DNA from: Thermoanaerobacter kivui
GTDB taxonomy: Bacteria; Bacillota; Thermoanaerobacteria; Thermoanaerobacterales; Thermoanaerobacteraceae
Length of the DNA: 64,000 bases
Direction of reading: 5' to 3'
NCBI RefSeq assembly: GCF_000763575.1
Contig: NZ_CP009170.1
Span: 955,501 to 1,019,500 of the forward strand
The first letter of the stretch is position 1. Each line of letters begins with the position of its first letter. Shown piece after piece: positions 9,371 to 20,482 of this stretch. The translations under genes and the position numbers were made by a program. A model generated the notes under the pieces. The model was not told where the DNA came from, ran no database searches, and was given only the letters and a program-made list of their open reading frames with translations.

Positions 9371-10027
9371 ATGAACATAGCTAAAATGATTGACCACACA
9401 TTGTTAAAACCAAACGCTCAAAAAAGTGAAATAGAAAAACTCTGCAATGAAGCAAAGGAGTATAGCTTTGCTTCAGTTTGTGTAAATCCTTGCTTTGTTG
9501 ACCTTGCCTACAGCATGTTAAAAGATACCGATGTCAAAGTTTGTACAGTTGTAGGTTTTCCTTTGGGTGCAAACACCATTGAAAGCAAGGTTTATGAAGC
9601 AGTAGATGCCGCAAAAAGAGGAGCTACAGAAGTTGACATGGTATTAAATATCAGCATGTTAAAGAGCGGAGATTATGACTATGTAAAAAGGGAAATTGAG
9701 GAAGTTGTAAAGGCTGTAAAGGCTCATGGCGTTATAATAGTTAAAGTAATACTTGAAACTTGCTACCTTACTGACGAAGAAAAAGTAAAAGCTTGCCAGC
9801 TTGCTGTAGAAGCAGGAGCTGACTTTGTAAAGACTTCTACTGGCTTTGGAACAGGAGGCGCTACTGTTGAAGATGTAAAATTAATGAGACAGACTGTAGG
9901 TAAAGATTTTGGAGTAAAAGCCTCTGGTGGAATAAGAACAGCAGAGGATGCCAAAGCCATGATTGAAGCGGGAGCTAACCGAATTGGAGCAAGCGCAGGA
10001 GTAAAGATTGTAGAGGGTTGGAAATAA
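9371..10027 (+). CDS. deoC: Deoxyribose-phosphate aldolase
   Basis: This 218-residue TIM-barrel enzyme has the class I aldolase motifs [28 protein letters not shown] (the Schiff-base Lys region) and [14 protein letters not shown]. It splits 2-deoxyribose 5-phosphate into glyceraldehyde 3-phosphate and acetaldehyde in deoxynucleoside catabolism. ATG 9371 gives the usual [14 protein letters not shown] start; a longer reading would run into the hairpin upstream. The ribosome-binding site is weak. Size and motifs are complete. Confidence 0.96.
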   Translation: MNIAKMIDHTLLKPNAQKSEIEKLCNEAKEYSFASVCVNPCFVDLAYSMLKDTDVKVCTVVGFPLGANTIESKVYEAVDAAKRGATEVDMVLNISMLKSGDYDYVKREIEEVVKAVKAHGVIIVKVILETCYLTDEEKVKACQLAVEAGADFVKTSTGFGTGGATVEDVKLMRQTVGKDFGVKASGGIRTAEDAKAMIEAGANRIGASAGVKIVEGWK

Positions 10028-10048
10028 ATTATAAATGAGTTGGTAAAA

Positions 10049-10795
10049 ATGCGTCTATTTAAGACAGAGGCAATAGTACTAAAAAGCAATTTGATAAGCG
10101 AAACTAATAAAATTGCTACTCTTTTTACAAAAACTCATGGCAAAATTCAAGCTGTAGCTAAAGGGGCGAGGCGTTCAAAAAGCCGATTTATAAACGCTAT
10201 AAGGCCATTTGTAGTTGGCAACTATCTTCTTTTTGAAGGGCAAAATTACTACTATATTGACCAATGGGATTTGATTGAACTTCATCCTAACATAGAAACA
10301 GATTTAATTAAATTTTCTGTAGCCTCCTATTTTGTAGAGACAATGAATAAAATTTTAGAGGAACATGAAAAAAGCGACAACTTATATTTACTTTTAAAAA
10401 CTTCATTAAAGGATGTTGACCAATTTCAAATTGACCCATTGGTTTTTATTTCATCCTACAATCTAAAATTGATGGCTTTGTTAGGCTATATGCCTCAGCT
10501 TAACAATTGTGTTGTTTGCGGCAGGAGTGAAAATTTAAAGTATTTTTCCTCCTCTTGTGGAGGAACTTTATGTACTACCTGTAAAGATAAATGCCGTGAT
10601 GGAGTGCCTATTAATGAAACCAGCTTAAAAGTTATGTGGTATTTATTAAGAGTCAATTTTGAAAGTCTTCAAAACATCAAAATTTCGAGTGTTATTAAAA
10701 AAGAGGTGGATAAAATAATAACAGACTACATGAAAGAGCATTTAGGTTTAGAGTTCGCATCAAAAAGTTTTATTGATAAGTTGAAAAATATTTAA
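10049..10795 (+). CDS. recO: DNA repair protein RecO
   Basis: The 248-residue product has an N-terminal OB-fold ([23 protein letters not shown]) and a C-terminal helical domain with a four-cysteine zinc site, [10 protein letters not shown] and CTTCKDKC. RecO works with RecR to load RecA during gap repair. ATG 10049 matches the usual family N-terminus; TTG 10040 is possible. It is 21 bases after deoC and 14 before the UBA-domain gene, forming a small operon. Confidence 0.94.
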   Translation: MRLFKTEAIVLKSNLISETNKIATLFTKTHGKIQAVAKGARRSKSRFINAIRPFVVGNYLLFEGQNYYYIDQWDLIELHPNIETDLIKFSVASYFVETMNKILEEHEKSDNLYLLLKTSLKDVDQFQIDPLVFISSYNLKLMALLGYMPQLNNCVVCGRSENLKYFSSSCGGTLCTTCKDKCRDGVPINETSLKVMWYLLRVNFESLQNIKISSVIKKEVDKIITDYMKEHLGLEFASKSFIDKLKNI

Positions 10796-10809
10796 AAGGA
10801 GAGATTTCT

Positions 10810-11220
10810 ATGTTGGATGAAGAATTGGAAAAGATAGATATGATAGTTGAGAGAATGGGTGTAAGCTATAAAGAGGCCAAAGAAGCCTTAGAAAAGTCAG
10901 GGGGCAGTGTTGTAGATGCCTTGATATACTTGGAGGAAAATAAAAAGAGCTGGACAGAAAGTTTTACTGTGGCAAGCTCTGAAGTAATGGATAAAATAAA
11001 AGAAATAATCAAAAAGGGAAATGTCACGAAAATCAGAATCAAAAAGGACAACAAAGTGCTTTTAGAAATTCCTGTGACTGCCGGCGCTGTTTCGGCAGTA
11101 ATAATTCCACAATTGACGTTGGTAGGAGCAGCAGTAGCTCTTCTGGCTAACTGTACTATTGAAGTGGAAAAATACGATAAAAGTGTGACAGTACTAAAAG
11201 AAGAGAAGAAAAAAGATTGA
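10810..11220 (+). CDS. UBA/TS-N domain protein with DUF4342
   Basis: This 136-residue protein has an N-terminal three-helix UBA/TS-N-like domain (MIVERMGVSYKEAKEALEKSGG) and a C-terminal DUF4342 part with one hydrophobic segment around residues 90-118. The function is unknown. A GGAGAG ribosome-binding site precedes ATG 10810, and it follows recO by 14 bases. The UBA-like module resembles the N-terminal domain of EF-Ts and nascent-chain-associated proteins; a role in protein interaction is only an inference. Confidence 0.85.
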   Translation: MLDEELEKIDMIVERMGVSYKEAKEALEKSGGSVVDALIYLEENKKSWTESFTVASSEVMDKIKEIIKKGNVTKIRIKKDNKVLLEIPVTAGAVSAVIIPQLTLVGAAVALLANCTIEVEKYDKSVTVLKEEKKKD

Positions 11221-11260
11221 CATAAGTTTATCTGTTTGATATTCTTAAATAAGTAGCAGT

Positions 11261-11296
11261 AAAACCTTTCTTCCCAAATTGGGATGAAGGGTTTTT
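11261..11296 (+). terminator. Terminator before glyS
   Basis: AAAACCTTTCTTCCCAA pairs with TTGGGATGAAGGGTTTT, followed by T residues. It separates the deoC-recO operon from the glycyl-tRNA synthetase gene. Confidence 0.75.
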
Positions 11297-11326
11297 GTAT
11301 AATTGCAAGTAGGAGGAGTGTTATTG

Positions 11327-12715
11327 ATGCCACAACAGGTAACGATGGACAAAATAGTTGCTCTTGCTAAAAATAGAGGTTTTGTTTTTCCAGGGTCTGA
11401 AATCTATGGAGGACTTGCCAATACCTGGGATTATGGACCTTTAGGAGTAGAGTTTAAAAACAACATAAAAAAGATGTGGTGGAAAAAGTTCATTCAAGAA
11501 AGCCCGTATAATGTAGGGATAGACTGTGCCATACTCATGAATCCAGAAGTTTGGGTTGCTTCCGGTCATGTCAGCAGTTTTAGCGACCCTTTGATGGATT
11601 GCAAAGAATGTAAATCAAGATTTAGAGCTGACCAGTTAATTGAAGATTACGTAAAAGAAAAAGGGCTTAACATTTCTATTGAAGGTTGGACAAATGAGCA
11701 GATGATGGAGTTTATAAAAGAACATAAAGTCCCCTGTCCTAAATGCGGTGCTCATAATTTTACAGATATTAGAAAATTTAATCTCATGTTCAAGACGCAT
11801 CAAGGGGTTACAGAAGATTCTAAGTCGGAGGTCTATTTAAGGCCAGAGACAGCGCAAGGAATTTTTGTAAATTTTAAAAATGTTCAAAGAACAACGAGAA
11901 AAAAAATACCTTTTGGAATAGGACAAATAGGAAAGTCCTTTAGAAATGAAATTACCCCGGGAAACTTTATATTCAGAACGAGAGAGTTTGAACAAATGGA
12001 GTTAGAATTCTTCTGCAAACCAGGAGAAGATATGGAATGGTTCAATTATTGGAGAAATTGCTGCATGGATTGGCTTTTAGAATTGGGGCTTAGGAAAGAG
12101 AATTTAAGATTTAGAGACCACAAAAAAGAAGAACTATCCCATTACAGTGCCGCTACCACAGATATAGAATATTTTTTCCCGTTTGGTTGGGGAGAACTTT
12201 GGGGAATAGCTGATAGAACCGATTTTGATTTAAAACAGCACATGGAACATTCTGGTGTTGATATGTCATACATGGACCCTGTAACAGGAGAAAAGTACAT
12301 ACCTTATTGTATTGAGCCTTCTGTAGGGGTAGATAGGTTAATGCTAGCGTTTTTAATAGATGCATACAATGAAGAGGAATTGGAAGATGGCGAGACGCGA
12401 GTAGTTCTTAAACTTCATCCTGCTCTTGCTCCTGTCAAGGCAGCGGTGCTTCCATTATCTAAGAAATTATCAGAAAATGCCTATAACCTCTATGACCAGT
12501 TGAGAAAGAAATTTGTAGTAGATTACGATGAGACAGGAAGCATAGGCAAAAGATACAGAAGGCAAGACGAAATAGGGACACCTTTTTGCATTACTTATGA
12601 CTTTGAGTCTGAAAATGACCATTCTGTAACTATAAGGGATAGAGATACCATGGGGCAAATACGAATAAAAATTGAAGATGTGGAGAAATACCTTGAGGAA
12701 AAATTAAATTTTTGA
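11327..12715 (+). CDS. glyS: Glycyl-tRNA synthetase (homodimeric, GlyQS type)
   Basis: The 462-residue class II synthetase is of the single-chain alpha2 type. It has the N-terminal segment [21 protein letters not shown], motif 2 around [21 protein letters not shown], motif 3 [11 protein letters not shown], and a C-terminal anticodon-binding domain. Two CxxC pairs (DCKECKSRF and CPKCGAHNF) suggest a zinc-binding insert. It charges tRNA-Gly. ATG 11327 follows AGGAGGAG at good spacing. A terminator lies on either side, so it is a single-gene unit. Confidence 0.97.
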   Translation: MPQQVTMDKIVALAKNRGFVFPGSEIYGGLANTWDYGPLGVEFKNNIKKMWWKKFIQESPYNVGIDCAILMNPEVWVASGHVSSFSDPLMDCKECKSRFRADQLIEDYVKEKGLNISIEGWTNEQMMEFIKEHKVPCPKCGAHNFTDIRKFNLMFKTHQGVTEDSKSEVYLRPETAQGIFVNFKNVQRTTRKKIPFGIGQIGKSFRNEITPGNFIFRTREFEQMELEFFCKPGEDMEWFNYWRNCCMDWLLELGLRKENLRFRDHKKEELSHYSAATTDIEYFFPFGWGELWGIADRTDFDLKQHMEHSGVDMSYMDPVTGEKYIPYCIEPSVGVDRLMLAFLIDAYNEEELEDGETRVVLKLHPALAPVKAAVLPLSKKLSENAYNLYDQLRKKFVVDYDETGSIGKRYRRQDEIGTPFCITYDFESENDHSVTIRDRDTMGQIRIKIEDVEKYLEEKLNF

Positions 12716-12720
12716 GGAAG

Positions 12721-12745
12721 TCAGGCTTTTGCCTGATTTTTTTTT
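12721..12745 (+). terminator. Terminator after glyS
   Basis: TCAGGC and GCCTGA flank a TTTT loop, followed by a run of nine T. It lies six bases after the glyS stop. Confidence 0.85.
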
Positions 12746-12896
12746 AGCTTTTGTGGTATAATATGTGGTAAATAAAAAGGTGAAGTTGGTTATATTTCAA
12801 AACTTGTGATATAATTATATTAAAGTGGTAAAATGATAGAAAACGTTTATGAGTTACCGATAACAATGAAAAGAAGAGGTTAAAAACTTTAAAGGG

Positions 12897-13538
12897 GTGA
12901 TAAAGATTCAACTGACAAACCGCCAGCATATAATTATTGACATTGTTAAAAAACATCAACCCATTACAGGAGAGCAAATAGCGGAAAAGTTAAATGTAAC
13001 AAGAGCTACACTAAGGCCAGATTTAGCAATTTTGACTATGTCAGGGATCCTTGAGGCAAGACCTAAGGTGGGATATTTTTATACAGGAAAATCACCCCTC
13101 AATTTAGTAGAAGACTATATAAAAAGCATAAAGGTAAAAGATGTAAAATCCTTACCGGTAGTAGTTGAAGAGAACACATCAGTGTATGATGCTATTGTAA
13201 CGCTTTTTTTAAAAGACGTCGGGACGATTTTTGTACAGGATAAGGGATTTTTAACTGGTGCCGTTTCCAGAAAAGACTTTTTGAAAATCGCTATAGGCAA
13301 TACCGATATCTATAAAGTTCCAGTGGGAATAATTATGACCCGTATGCCTAATATAGTTACAACTTACGACGATGAACCGGTATACAATGCGGCAGTTAAA
13401 ATAATTGAGCATGAAGTGGATAGCCTTCCTGTAGTAGAACCTGTAATGGGGAGTAATGGAAAACAAGGGTACAAAGTGACGGGAAGGATTTCTAAGACCA
13501 ACATCACTAAATTATTTGTGAAGCTTGGGGAAGGTTAG
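12897..13538 (+). CDS. ccpN: CcpN-type transcriptional repressor (HTH plus CBS pair)
   Basis: This 213-residue regulator has an N-terminal winged-helix domain (residues 1-60, RATLRPDLAILTMSGILEAR) followed by two CBS domains. It matches CcpN/YqzB, which represses gluconeogenic genes in Bacillus. It lies directly before ppsR and ppdK, which fits control of the pyruvate/PEP node. The start is uncertain: AAAGGGG runs straight into GTG 12897, which is too close for normal spacing, so initiation may use a nearby non-standard codon such as ATT 12906. Several TATAAT-like boxes lie upstream (12750-12840). Confidence 0.9.
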   Translation: MIKIQLTNRQHIIIDIVKKHQPITGEQIAEKLNVTRATLRPDLAILTMSGILEARPKVGYFYTGKSPLNLVEDYIKSIKVKDVKSLPVVVEENTSVYDAIVTLFLKDVGTIFVQDKGFLTGAVSRKDFLKIAIGNTDIYKVPVGIIMTRMPNIVTTYDDEPVYNAAVKIIEHEVDSLPVVEPVMGSNGKQGYKVTGRISKTNITKLFVKLGEG

Positions 13539-13550
13539 GGGGGCTTTTTG

Positions 13551-14363
13551 ATGGAAGAAGGAGTATCAATATATCTAGTTTCTGATTCTAATTTGGATAC
13601 AGCAGAAAACATTGCAAGCATTGCAGCTGCTCATTTTGATACCTTTATTGGAAAAATAAAAAAATACCCTTACGTTGGAGATAAAAATCAGATAGAAGAA
13701 ATTGTGATAGAGGCATCTAACGATGCTAATAGTATTATAATTCACACTATGGTGGTTTCTGAGCTTAAAGATTATCTCCAGAAAAAGGCTGAGAAATTTG
13801 GAATAAAGATAGTTGATGTGATGAGACCGGTGATGGACGCCATTGAAGATAGCACTGGTCTTTCTCCACATACAAACCTGATGAAAGATAGTAAAGAAGA
13901 TTATTTAAAAAAGACTGAAGTTATAGAATTTGCTGTAAAATACGATGATGGCAAAGATGCAATGGGGATATTATTGGCAGATGTGGTTGTTATAGGAGTT
14001 TCCCGGACTTCTAAAACTCCTTTGTGCATGTACCTTGCTCATAAATACATAAAAGCTGCTAACTTACCTTTAGTTCCGGAAATTGAACCCCCTCAGGAAT
14101 TATTTGAGATTAATCCTAAAAAAATTTTTGGACTGACTATAGACCCTGATGTATTGGTAAAAATAAGAAAGGAGAGGTTAAAGTCTCTTGGTCTTGATGC
14201 TAACGCAATATACGCTAGTGAAGAAAGGGTTAAAAAAGAGGTCAAATATGCTGAGGGGGTGATGAAAAAATTAGGCTGTACTGTAATTGATGTTACAAAC
14301 AAAGCTGTGGAAGAAACAGCAAATGTAATATTGAATGTACTAAAAGGAGGAGAGACTGTATGA
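13551..14363 (+). CDS. ppsR: PPDK/PPS regulatory kinase-pyrophosphorylase (DUF299)
   Basis: The 270-residue protein has the P-loop GVSRTSKT (about residue 150) and the flanking motifs [29 protein letters not shown] (split here only by function) and GLTIDPDVL. The family phosphorylates a Thr beside the catalytic His of pyruvate phosphate dikinase or PEP synthase with ADP as donor, and reverses it by pyrophosphorylysis. It overlaps ppdK by four bases, so it almost surely regulates that enzyme. ATG 13551 follows AGGGGGG. A broken relative stands before ppsA at 59.4 kb. Confidence 0.94.
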   Translation: MEEGVSIYLVSDSNLDTAENIASIAAAHFDTFIGKIKKYPYVGDKNQIEEIVIEASNDANSIIIHTMVVSELKDYLQKKAEKFGIKIVDVMRPVMDAIEDSTGLSPHTNLMKDSKEDYLKKTEVIEFAVKYDDGKDAMGILLADVVVIGVSRTSKTPLCMYLAHKYIKAANLPLVPEIEPPQELFEINPKKIFGLTIDPDVLVKIRKERLKSLGLDANAIYASEERVKKEVKYAEGVMKKLGCTVIDVTNKAVEETANVILNVLKGGETV

Positions 14364-16993
14364 GCAAGAAATACGTGTATCTATTTAGTGAAGGCGACGC
14401 TTCCATGAGGGACCTCTTAGGTGGGAAAGGTGCAAACCTTGCTGAAATGACAAGACTGGGATTGCCTGTTCCACCAGGTTTTACAGTTACTACTGAAGCT
14501 TGTACTAGATATTATCAAGATGGAAAAGTTATTGCACAAGAAATTGTAGACCAAATATATGAATATATGACAAAATTAGAGGAAATTACAGGAAAGAAAT
14601 TTGGTAACCCTTCAAATCCTCTGTTGGTATCTGTTAGATCTGGTGCAAGAGTTTCAATGCCAGGGATGATGGATACTATATTAAACCTTGGTTTAAACGA
14701 TGACACAGTTGAAGGCCTTGCTAAAGCTACAAACAATGAGAGATTTGCATATGACAGCTACAGAAGATTTATACAAATGTTTTCTGATGTTGTAATGGGC
14801 ATTGACAAAAATAAATTCGAGGATATATTAGATGAAGTAAAGGAAGAAAATGAAGCAAAATTTGATACAGACTTAACAGCTGAAAATCTCAAAGAAGTAG
14901 TAAGAAGATTCAAAGAGCTTTATAAGAAGGAAATGGGTGAAGACTTCCCACAAGACCCTAAAGTTCAGCTTTTAGAAGCTGTAAAAGCAGTGTTTAGGTC
15001 TTGGGACAATCCAAGAGCTATTGTGTATAGAAGGCTTAATGACATTCCCAGCGATTGGGGTACAGCAGTAAACGTCCAATCAATGGTATTTGGTAACATG
15101 GGAAATGATTCAGGTACAGGTGTTGCATTTACGAGAAATCCTGCGACAGGCGAAAAAGCACTTTTTGGCGAATTCTTGATGAATGCTCAAGGTGAAGATG
15201 TTGTCGCAGGTATTAGAACACCTCAGCCGATTTCGACTTTGAAAGAGACTATGCCAGAAGTATACAACCAATTTGTAGAAATTGCAGAGAAATTAGAAAA
15301 GCACTACAAAGACATGCAGGATATAGAGTTTACCATTGAAAGAGGAAAACTCTATATGCTTCAAACGAGGAACGGAAAGAGAACTGCTCAGGCTGCCTTG
15401 AAAGTTGCAGTGGATTTAGTTGCAGAAGGTTTAATAGATGAAAAGACAGCGGTTTTAAGAGTTGACCCAAAACAGTTAGACCAGTTGCTACATCCAACTT
15501 TTGAGCCTAATGCATTAAAAGTTACTAAACCAGTGGCAAAAGGTTTACCTGCATCGCCTGGTGCTGCTTCAGGTAAAGTATACTTTACAGCTGATGAAGC
15601 AGTAGAAGCTGTAAAATCAAGAGGAGAAAGAGTCATCCTTGTTAGGGCAGAAACTTCTCCCGACGACATTGAAGGTATGTCTGTCGCTGAAGGAATACTC
15701 ACTACTCGCGGCGGTATGACTTCTCACGCAGCTGTTGTTGCAAGAGGAATGGGTACTGCCTGTGTTGTAGGATGCGGTGATGCGAGGATAGATGAACAAG
15801 CAAAAGTGATGAGAATTGGCGATATAGAAGTTCATGAAGGAGACTACATATCAATAGATGGCAGCACAGGTAATGTTTATATTGGCGAGATAAAAACTGT
15901 AACTCCTGAGTTGACAGGTGACTTTGCAACACTTATGAGGTGGGCAGACAAATATAGAAGATTAAAAGTCAAGACCAATGCAGATATACCAAGAGATGCA
16001 AAAGTTGCAGTACAATTTGGCGCTGAAGGAATAGGCCTTTGCAGAACAGAACACATGTTCTTTGATGAAGACAGGATTCCTGCAATGAGAGAGATGATTA
16101 TATCAAAGACTGAAGAGCAAAGAAGAAAAGCTTTAGAGAAACTTCTACCTATGCAGAGGTCTGACTTTGAAGGTTTGTTTGAAGTGATGGGTGAATACCC
16201 TGTTACAATACGCCTTTTAGATCCACCATTGCATGAGTTCTTGCCTCATAAGGATGAAGAAATTGAAGAACTTGCTAAAGATATGGGAGTACCTTTTGAA
16301 GAATTAAAAGCAACTGTAGAAAGCTTGAAAGAGTTTAACCCAATGTTAGGTCACAGAGGTTGTAGGTTAGCTGTGACATATCCCGAAATAGCAGAAATGC
16401 AGACAAGAGCTATTATAGAAGCTGCTATAAATGTGAAGAAGAGAACAGGTCGTGACGTAAAACCGCAAATAATGATACCACTTGTAGGAGAGTTAAAAGA
16501 GCTCAAATATATCAAAGACATAATAGTAAAAGTCGCTGATGAAGTCATAAAAGAAAACAATGTTGAAATAAAATACCTCGTCGGAACGATGATAGAAGTA
16601 CCAAGAGCAGCTCTTACGGCAGATCAAATAGCGAAAGAAGCAGAATTCTTCTCATTTGGTACTAATGACTTGACACAGATGACCTTTGGATTCTCAAGGG
16701 ATGACGCTGGCAAGTTCCTTGAAGTCTATTACGATAAGAAGATATACGAATTTGACCCTTTTGCTAAGCTTGACCAAGAGGGAGTTGGCAAGTTAGTTGA
16801 AATGGGTACAAAGCTTGGCAGACAAACAAGACCTGACCTTGAAGTAGGCATATGTGGTGAGCATGGCGGAGATCCATCCTCTATTGAATTCTGCCACAAA
16901 GTTGGACTTGACTACGTATCCTGTTCACCATTCAGAGTGCCTATTGCAAGATTAGCGGCTGCTCAAGCTGCAATAAAATACGATAACAAATAA
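14360..16993 (+). CDS. ppdK: Pyruvate, phosphate dikinase
   Basis: This 877-residue enzyme has the standard order: ATP-grasp-like nucleotide domain (residues 1-340), a swivelling phosphohistidine domain with [13 protein letters not shown] (catalytic His456, regulatory Thr454), and a C-terminal PEP/pyruvate barrel ending in [10 protein letters not shown] and [15 protein letters not shown]. It interconverts pyruvate, ATP and phosphate with PEP, AMP and pyrophosphate. ATG 14360 overlaps the ppsR stop. It is complete, and a strong terminator follows. Confidence 0.97.
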   Translation: MSKKYVYLFSEGDASMRDLLGGKGANLAEMTRLGLPVPPGFTVTTEACTRYYQDGKVIAQEIVDQIYEYMTKLEEITGKKFGNPSNPLLVSVRSGARVSMPGMMDTILNLGLNDDTVEGLAKATNNERFAYDSYRRFIQMFSDVVMGIDKNKFEDILDEVKEENEAKFDTDLTAENLKEVVRRFKELYKKEMGEDFPQDPKVQLLEAVKAVFRSWDNPRAIVYRRLNDIPSDWGTAVNVQSMVFGNMGNDSGTGVAFTRNPATGEKALFGEFLMNAQGEDVVAGIRTPQPISTLKETMPEVYNQFVEIAEKLEKHYKDMQDIEFTIERGKLYMLQTRNGKRTAQAALKVAVDLVAEGLIDEKTAVLRVDPKQLDQLLHPTFEPNALKVTKPVAKGLPASPGAASGKVYFTADEAVEAVKSRGERVILVRAETSPDDIEGMSVAEGILTTRGGMTSHAAVVARGMGTACVVGCGDARIDEQAKVMRIGDIEVHEGDYISIDGSTGNVYIGEIKTVTPELTGDFATLMRWADKYRRLKVKTNADIPRDAKVAVQFGAEGIGLCRTEHMFFDEDRIPAMREMIISKTEEQRRKALEKLLPMQRSDFEGLFEVMGEYPVTIRLLDPPLHEFLPHKDEEIEELAKDMGVPFEELKATVESLKEFNPMLGHRGCRLAVTYPEIAEMQTRAIIEAAINVKKRTGRDVKPQIMIPLVGELKELKYIKDIIVKVADEVIKENNVEIKYLVGTMIEVPRAALTADQIAKEAEFFSFGTNDLTQMTFGFSRDDAGKFLEVYYDKKIYEFDPFAKLDQEGVGKLVEMGTKLGRQTRPDLEVGICGEHGGDPSSIEFCHKVGLDYVSCSPFRVPIARLAAAQAAIKYDNK

Positions 16994-16997
16994 TGAG

Positions 16998-17035
16998 TTT
17001 AAAGGCAGCAAATTAATCATTTTGCTGCCTTTAAA
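16998..17035 (+). terminator. Strong terminator after ppdK
   Basis: A perfect 15-base stem, TTTAAAGGCAGCAAA with TTTGCTGCCTTTAAA, closes the ccpN-ppsR-ppdK unit five bases after the stop. Confidence 0.85.
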
Positions 17036-17119
17036 CGTCATCGAAACTATTTGTTTATTGCCTAAACATGTTATAATATTAAGTAAAATTGGTAACTTTA
17101 ATACTAGGAGGGGTTTTAA

Positions 17120-17671
17120 ATGGATAGAGATGCTGCGTTGGCACTTGTCAAAGAATACGTATCTGATGAAACGCTGATATACCATATGATAGCGACAGGT
17201 GCAATAATGGGAGGATTGGCTGGAAAATTGGGACAAGACGTCGAAAAATGGGTAGTTACAGGCATATTACACGATATTGACTATCAAGAGACAAAAGACA
17301 ATCCAGAACTGCATAGCCTAAGAGGTGGCGAGATTTTAAGAGAACACGGAATTGACGAAGAAATTGTGCATGCAGTGATGGCTCACAATGAAATTCACGG
17401 CATTGAAAGAAAGACTTTGCTTGACAAAGCCCTTTTTGCTGTAGACCCTCTTTCAGGATTAATCACTGCAACAGCATATGTGATGCCTTCTAAAAAACTG
17501 GAAGAGGTTCAATTGAAATCAGTGAAGAAAAAATTTAAAGACAAAACTTTTGCTAAAGGTGCAAATAGAGCTCAAATTAAAACTTGTGAAGAATTTGGGA
17601 TATCATTAGAGGAATTTTTAGAAATTGCGCTTAATGAGATGAAAAAAATTGCACCACAGATAGAATTGTGA
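17120..17671 (+). CDS. HD-domain hydrolase
   Basis: This 183-residue cytoplasmic protein has an HD-type metal site: an early His (LIYHMIATG), the HD doublet in GILHDIDYQE, and later His residues in VMAHNEIHG. Such proteins are phosphohydrolases acting on nucleotides or related phosphates; the substrate is unknown. AGGAGGGG precedes ATG 17120, and rnr follows with a nine-base gap, so both are probably co-transcribed from a promoter near 17050-17090. Confidence 0.9.
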   Translation: MDRDAALALVKEYVSDETLIYHMIATGAIMGGLAGKLGQDVEKWVVTGILHDIDYQETKDNPELHSLRGGEILREHGIDEEIVHAVMAHNEIHGIERKTLLDKALFAVDPLSGLITATAYVMPSKKLEEVQLKSVKKKFKDKTFAKGANRAQIKTCEEFGISLEEFLEIALNEMKKIAPQIEL

Positions 17672-17680
17672 GGAATGGAA

Positions 17681-19810
17681 ATGAACATAAGGGAAAGACT
17701 TTTGGAACTAATGAAAGAAGAAAGCTATAAACCTTCTAAAATAGAAGAAATCATGAAAATTTTAGACATAGACTACAGTCAAAAAAAGATTCTTGAGAGC
17801 ACTCTAAAAAATATGGAAAAAGAAGGTTTGGTTTTTAAAACAAAACATGGGAAATATGCTCTTCCTGAAAGGCTAGATTTGGTAAAAGGGAAAATTGAAT
17901 TTCATTCAAAAGGCTATGGCTTTTTAATACCGGAAAGCAGTGAAATAAAAGATATCTTCATACCTATAAGTGGTATGAACGGTGCAATGCAAGATGATAC
18001 TGTTTTAGTAAGAGTTACAAAAAGAGTAGACGGAAAGAGTGAAGAAGGCGAAGTTGTAAAAATACTTAAAAGAGCAAATACAACTATTGTTGGCACTTAC
18101 GAAAAAAACAAAAATTTTGGTTTTGTAGTGCCTGATAATAAAAAGATTTACCAAGATATATTCATTCCTAAAGGAGAAGATAAAGGCGCAAAAACTGGTA
18201 TGAAAGTTGTAGTCAGAATTACCAAATGGCCGGAAGGAAGAAGAAGTCCTGAAGGAGAAATTATTGAAGTATTAGGGTACAAAGGAGACCCTGGCATAGA
18301 TGTAATGTCTGTGATAAGGTCTTATGATATACCTGAAGTATTTCCTAAAGAGGTTTTAAAAGAGGCGGAAGAAATAGCTGAAGGTATTGACGAAGAAGAA
18401 AGAAAAAGAAGAATAGACTTAACTGATTTAAATTTTGTCACAATAGATGGGGAAGATGCCAAAGACCTTGATGATGCTGTTTGTGTCCAAAGACTCAAAG
18501 ATGGAAATTACCTTTTGTATGTAAGTATTGCGGATGTAAGTCATTACGTTAAAGAGGGTTCGCATCTCGATAAAGAGGCATTGAGGAGAGGATGCAGTGT
18601 ATACTTTATCGACAGAGTGATACCTATGCTACCCCCTAAGTTATCTAATGGGATTTGCAGTTTGAATCCAGATGAAGAGAGGTTAACTCTCACTGTAAAG
18701 ATGAAAATAAACTCTAAAGGTGAAGTTATAGACCATGAGATTTTTGAAAGCATTATAAAAAGCAAAGAAAGAATGACATACACAAATGTTTACAAACTTT
18801 TAGAAGAAGATGATGCACAATTAAAAAACAGATATGGATATTTATTAGAAGATTTTAAATTGATGAAGGAATTAGCACTTATTCTGTTGGAAAAAAGAAA
18901 GCGGAGAGGTAGTGTAGATTTTGATTTTCCTGAAGCTAAAGTAATCGTAGACGAAAAAGGAAAACCTATTGACATTGTAAAAATCGAAAGAAATATAGCC
19001 CATAGAATAATTGAAGAATTCATGTTGGCAGCTAATGAAACGGTTGCAGAACACATGCATTGGCTAAATATCCCTTTTGTGTATAGAATTCACGAACATC
19101 CCGATATGGAAAAGCTGATTGCTTTTAATAAATTCATTCATAATTTGGGATATCACATAAAAGGCATTGGCGGAGAACAGATACATCCTAAATCTTTACA
19201 AGAGTTAATTAAGCAGGTGAGAGGAAAAAGCGAGCAAAGAATTGTGGAAACATTGCTTTTAAGGTCATTGAAAAGAGCCAGATACAGTCCTGATGATGTA
19301 GGTCATTATGCTCTTGCGACGCAATACTATACCCATTTTACTTCTCCAATAAGAAGATATCCTGACCTTATAATTCATAGAATAATAAAAGAGTATATAA
19401 ATGGCAAATTAACAGAAAAAAGACAGCGCCATTACAACAGGATTTTGAACGATATTGCTTTAAAGTCTTCTGAAAGAGAAAGAGCAGCAGAAGTTGCAGA
19501 AAGAGAGATAGAAGAATTAAAGAAAGTAGAGTACATGGCAGATAGAATAGGAAATGTCTATAAAGGGATAATTTCTAACGTGACAAATTACGGATTTTTT
19601 GTAGAGCTTGACAACACTGTGGAAGGGCTAGTAGATGTTGCTTCATTAGAGGATGACTATTATCACTTTAATGCGGAAAGATATATCTTAATTGGTGAAA
19701 GGACCAAGAAAATTTACTCTATAGGAAAAGAAGTTTATGTAAAAGTTGTTCATGTAGATGTAGACAGGAGAGAAATAGATTTTGTATTGGCAGAAGATAA
19801 GACCAGTTGA
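17681..19810 (+). CDS. rnr: Ribonuclease R
   Basis: The 709-residue exoribonuclease has an N-terminal winged-helix region, two cold-shock-like domains (GKIEFHSKGYGFLIPE and NKNFGFVVPDNK), the RNB catalytic domain with DGEDAKDLDDAV holding the metal-binding Asp residues, and a C-terminal S1 domain (YKGIISNVTNYGFFVELD). RNase R degrades structured RNA 3' to 5' and acts with SmpB/tmRNA on non-stop mRNA, which matches the smpB-ssrA neighbours. ATG 17681 has better ribosome-binding-site spacing than ATG 17675. Confidence 0.96.
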   Translation: MNIRERLLELMKEESYKPSKIEEIMKILDIDYSQKKILESTLKNMEKEGLVFKTKHGKYALPERLDLVKGKIEFHSKGYGFLIPESSEIKDIFIPISGMNGAMQDDTVLVRVTKRVDGKSEEGEVVKILKRANTTIVGTYEKNKNFGFVVPDNKKIYQDIFIPKGEDKGAKTGMKVVVRITKWPEGRRSPEGEIIEVLGYKGDPGIDVMSVIRSYDIPEVFPKEVLKEAEEIAEGIDEEERKRRIDLTDLNFVTIDGEDAKDLDDAVCVQRLKDGNYLLYVSIADVSHYVKEGSHLDKEALRRGCSVYFIDRVIPMLPPKLSNGICSLNPDEERLTLTVKMKINSKGEVIDHEIFESIIKSKERMTYTNVYKLLEEDDAQLKNRYGYLLEDFKLMKELALILLEKRKRRGSVDFDFPEAKVIVDEKGKPIDIVKIERNIAHRIIEEFMLAANETVAEHMHWLNIPFVYRIHEHPDMEKLIAFNKFIHNLGYHIKGIGGEQIHPKSLQELIKQVRGKSEQRIVETLLLRSLKRARYSPDDVGHYALATQYYTHFTSPIRRYPDLIIHRIIKEYINGKLTEKRQRHYNRILNDIALKSSERERAAEVAEREIEELKKVEYMADRIGNVYKGIISNVTNYGFFVELDNTVEGLVDVASLEDDYYHFNAERYILIGERTKKIYSIGKEVYVKVVHVDVDRREIDFVLAEDKTS

Positions 19811-19816
19811 CAAATT

Positions 19817-19838
19817 AAAAAATGTGCTTGCATTTTTT
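19817..19838 (+). terminator. AT-rich terminator after rnr
   Basis: AAAAAATG and CATTTTTT flank a six-base loop. It is weak because it is AT-rich, but it is correctly placed six bases after the rnr stop. Confidence 0.55.
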
Positions 19839-19906
19839 AGAGATTGACGACCTTGGAATTGTTCGGGTAGGTAAAGTAATAAACGAAAGATAGGTTTAAA
19901 GGGATA

Positions 19907-19985
19907 TTGACACAGTTTTAAAATGTGCTATAATATAATAGCGACAGCAGTGCCCTATTTGTGACACAACAAGTAGGGCAATTTT
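19907..19985 (+). promoter_or_regulatory. smpB promoter and leader hairpin
   Basis: TTGACA (19907-19912) and TATAAT (19929-19934) are spaced by 16 bases. About 16 bases downstream, TGCCCTATTTGT and ACAAGTAGGGCA form a stem (19951-19980) followed by ATTTT. The hairpin sits in the smpB leader and could act as an attenuator; it lacks a long T tract. Confidence 0.7.
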
Positions 19986-20008
19986 ATCCTAAAGAAGGTG
20001 CTTAAAAT

Positions 20009-20479
20009 TTGGCGAAGGAAGAAATTAAAATAATCGCTCAAAACAAAAAAGCTTACCATGATTACTTCATTGAAGAAACTTATGAAGCAGGAATAGTGCT
20101 CACTGGGACAGAAGTCAAATCTATAAGGATGGGAAAAGTTAATTTAAAAGACAGCTTTGCAAGAGTTGAAAACAACGAAGTTTATCTTTATAATATGCAT
20201 ATAAGTCCTTATGAAAAAGGCAATATATTTAATAAAGACCCCTTAAGAACCAGAAAATTACTTCTCAATAGACATGAGATTAATAAACTAATTGGTTATG
20301 TGACGAGGAAGGGTTACACTTTAATTCCTACAAAGCTTTATTTAAAGCGTGGGCTTGTTAAAGTGGAATTAGCTGTGGCGAGAGGTAAGAAATTGTACGA
20401 TAAAAGAGAAGATATAGCAAGAAGAGATGCAAAAAGAGAATTAGAAAAACATTTTAAAGAAAAGCAGTATGGCATATAA
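20009..20479 (+). CDS. smpB: SsrA-binding protein SmpB
   Basis: This 156-residue protein has the SmpB core: [37 protein letters not shown], and a basic tail [14 protein letters not shown]. SmpB binds the tRNA-like end of tmRNA and takes it to stalled ribosomes. It starts with TTG 20009 behind AAGAAGGTG. The tmRNA gene begins four bases after its stop, an arrangement that suggests co-transcription. Confidence 0.97.
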   Translation: MAKEEIKIIAQNKKAYHDYFIEETYEAGIVLTGTEVKSIRMGKVNLKDSFARVENNEVYLYNMHISPYEKGNIFNKDPLRTRKLLLNRHEINKLIGYVTRKGYTLIPTKLYLKRGLVKVELAVARGKKLYDKREDIARRDAKRELEKHFKEKQYGI

Positions 20480-20482
20480 CAT

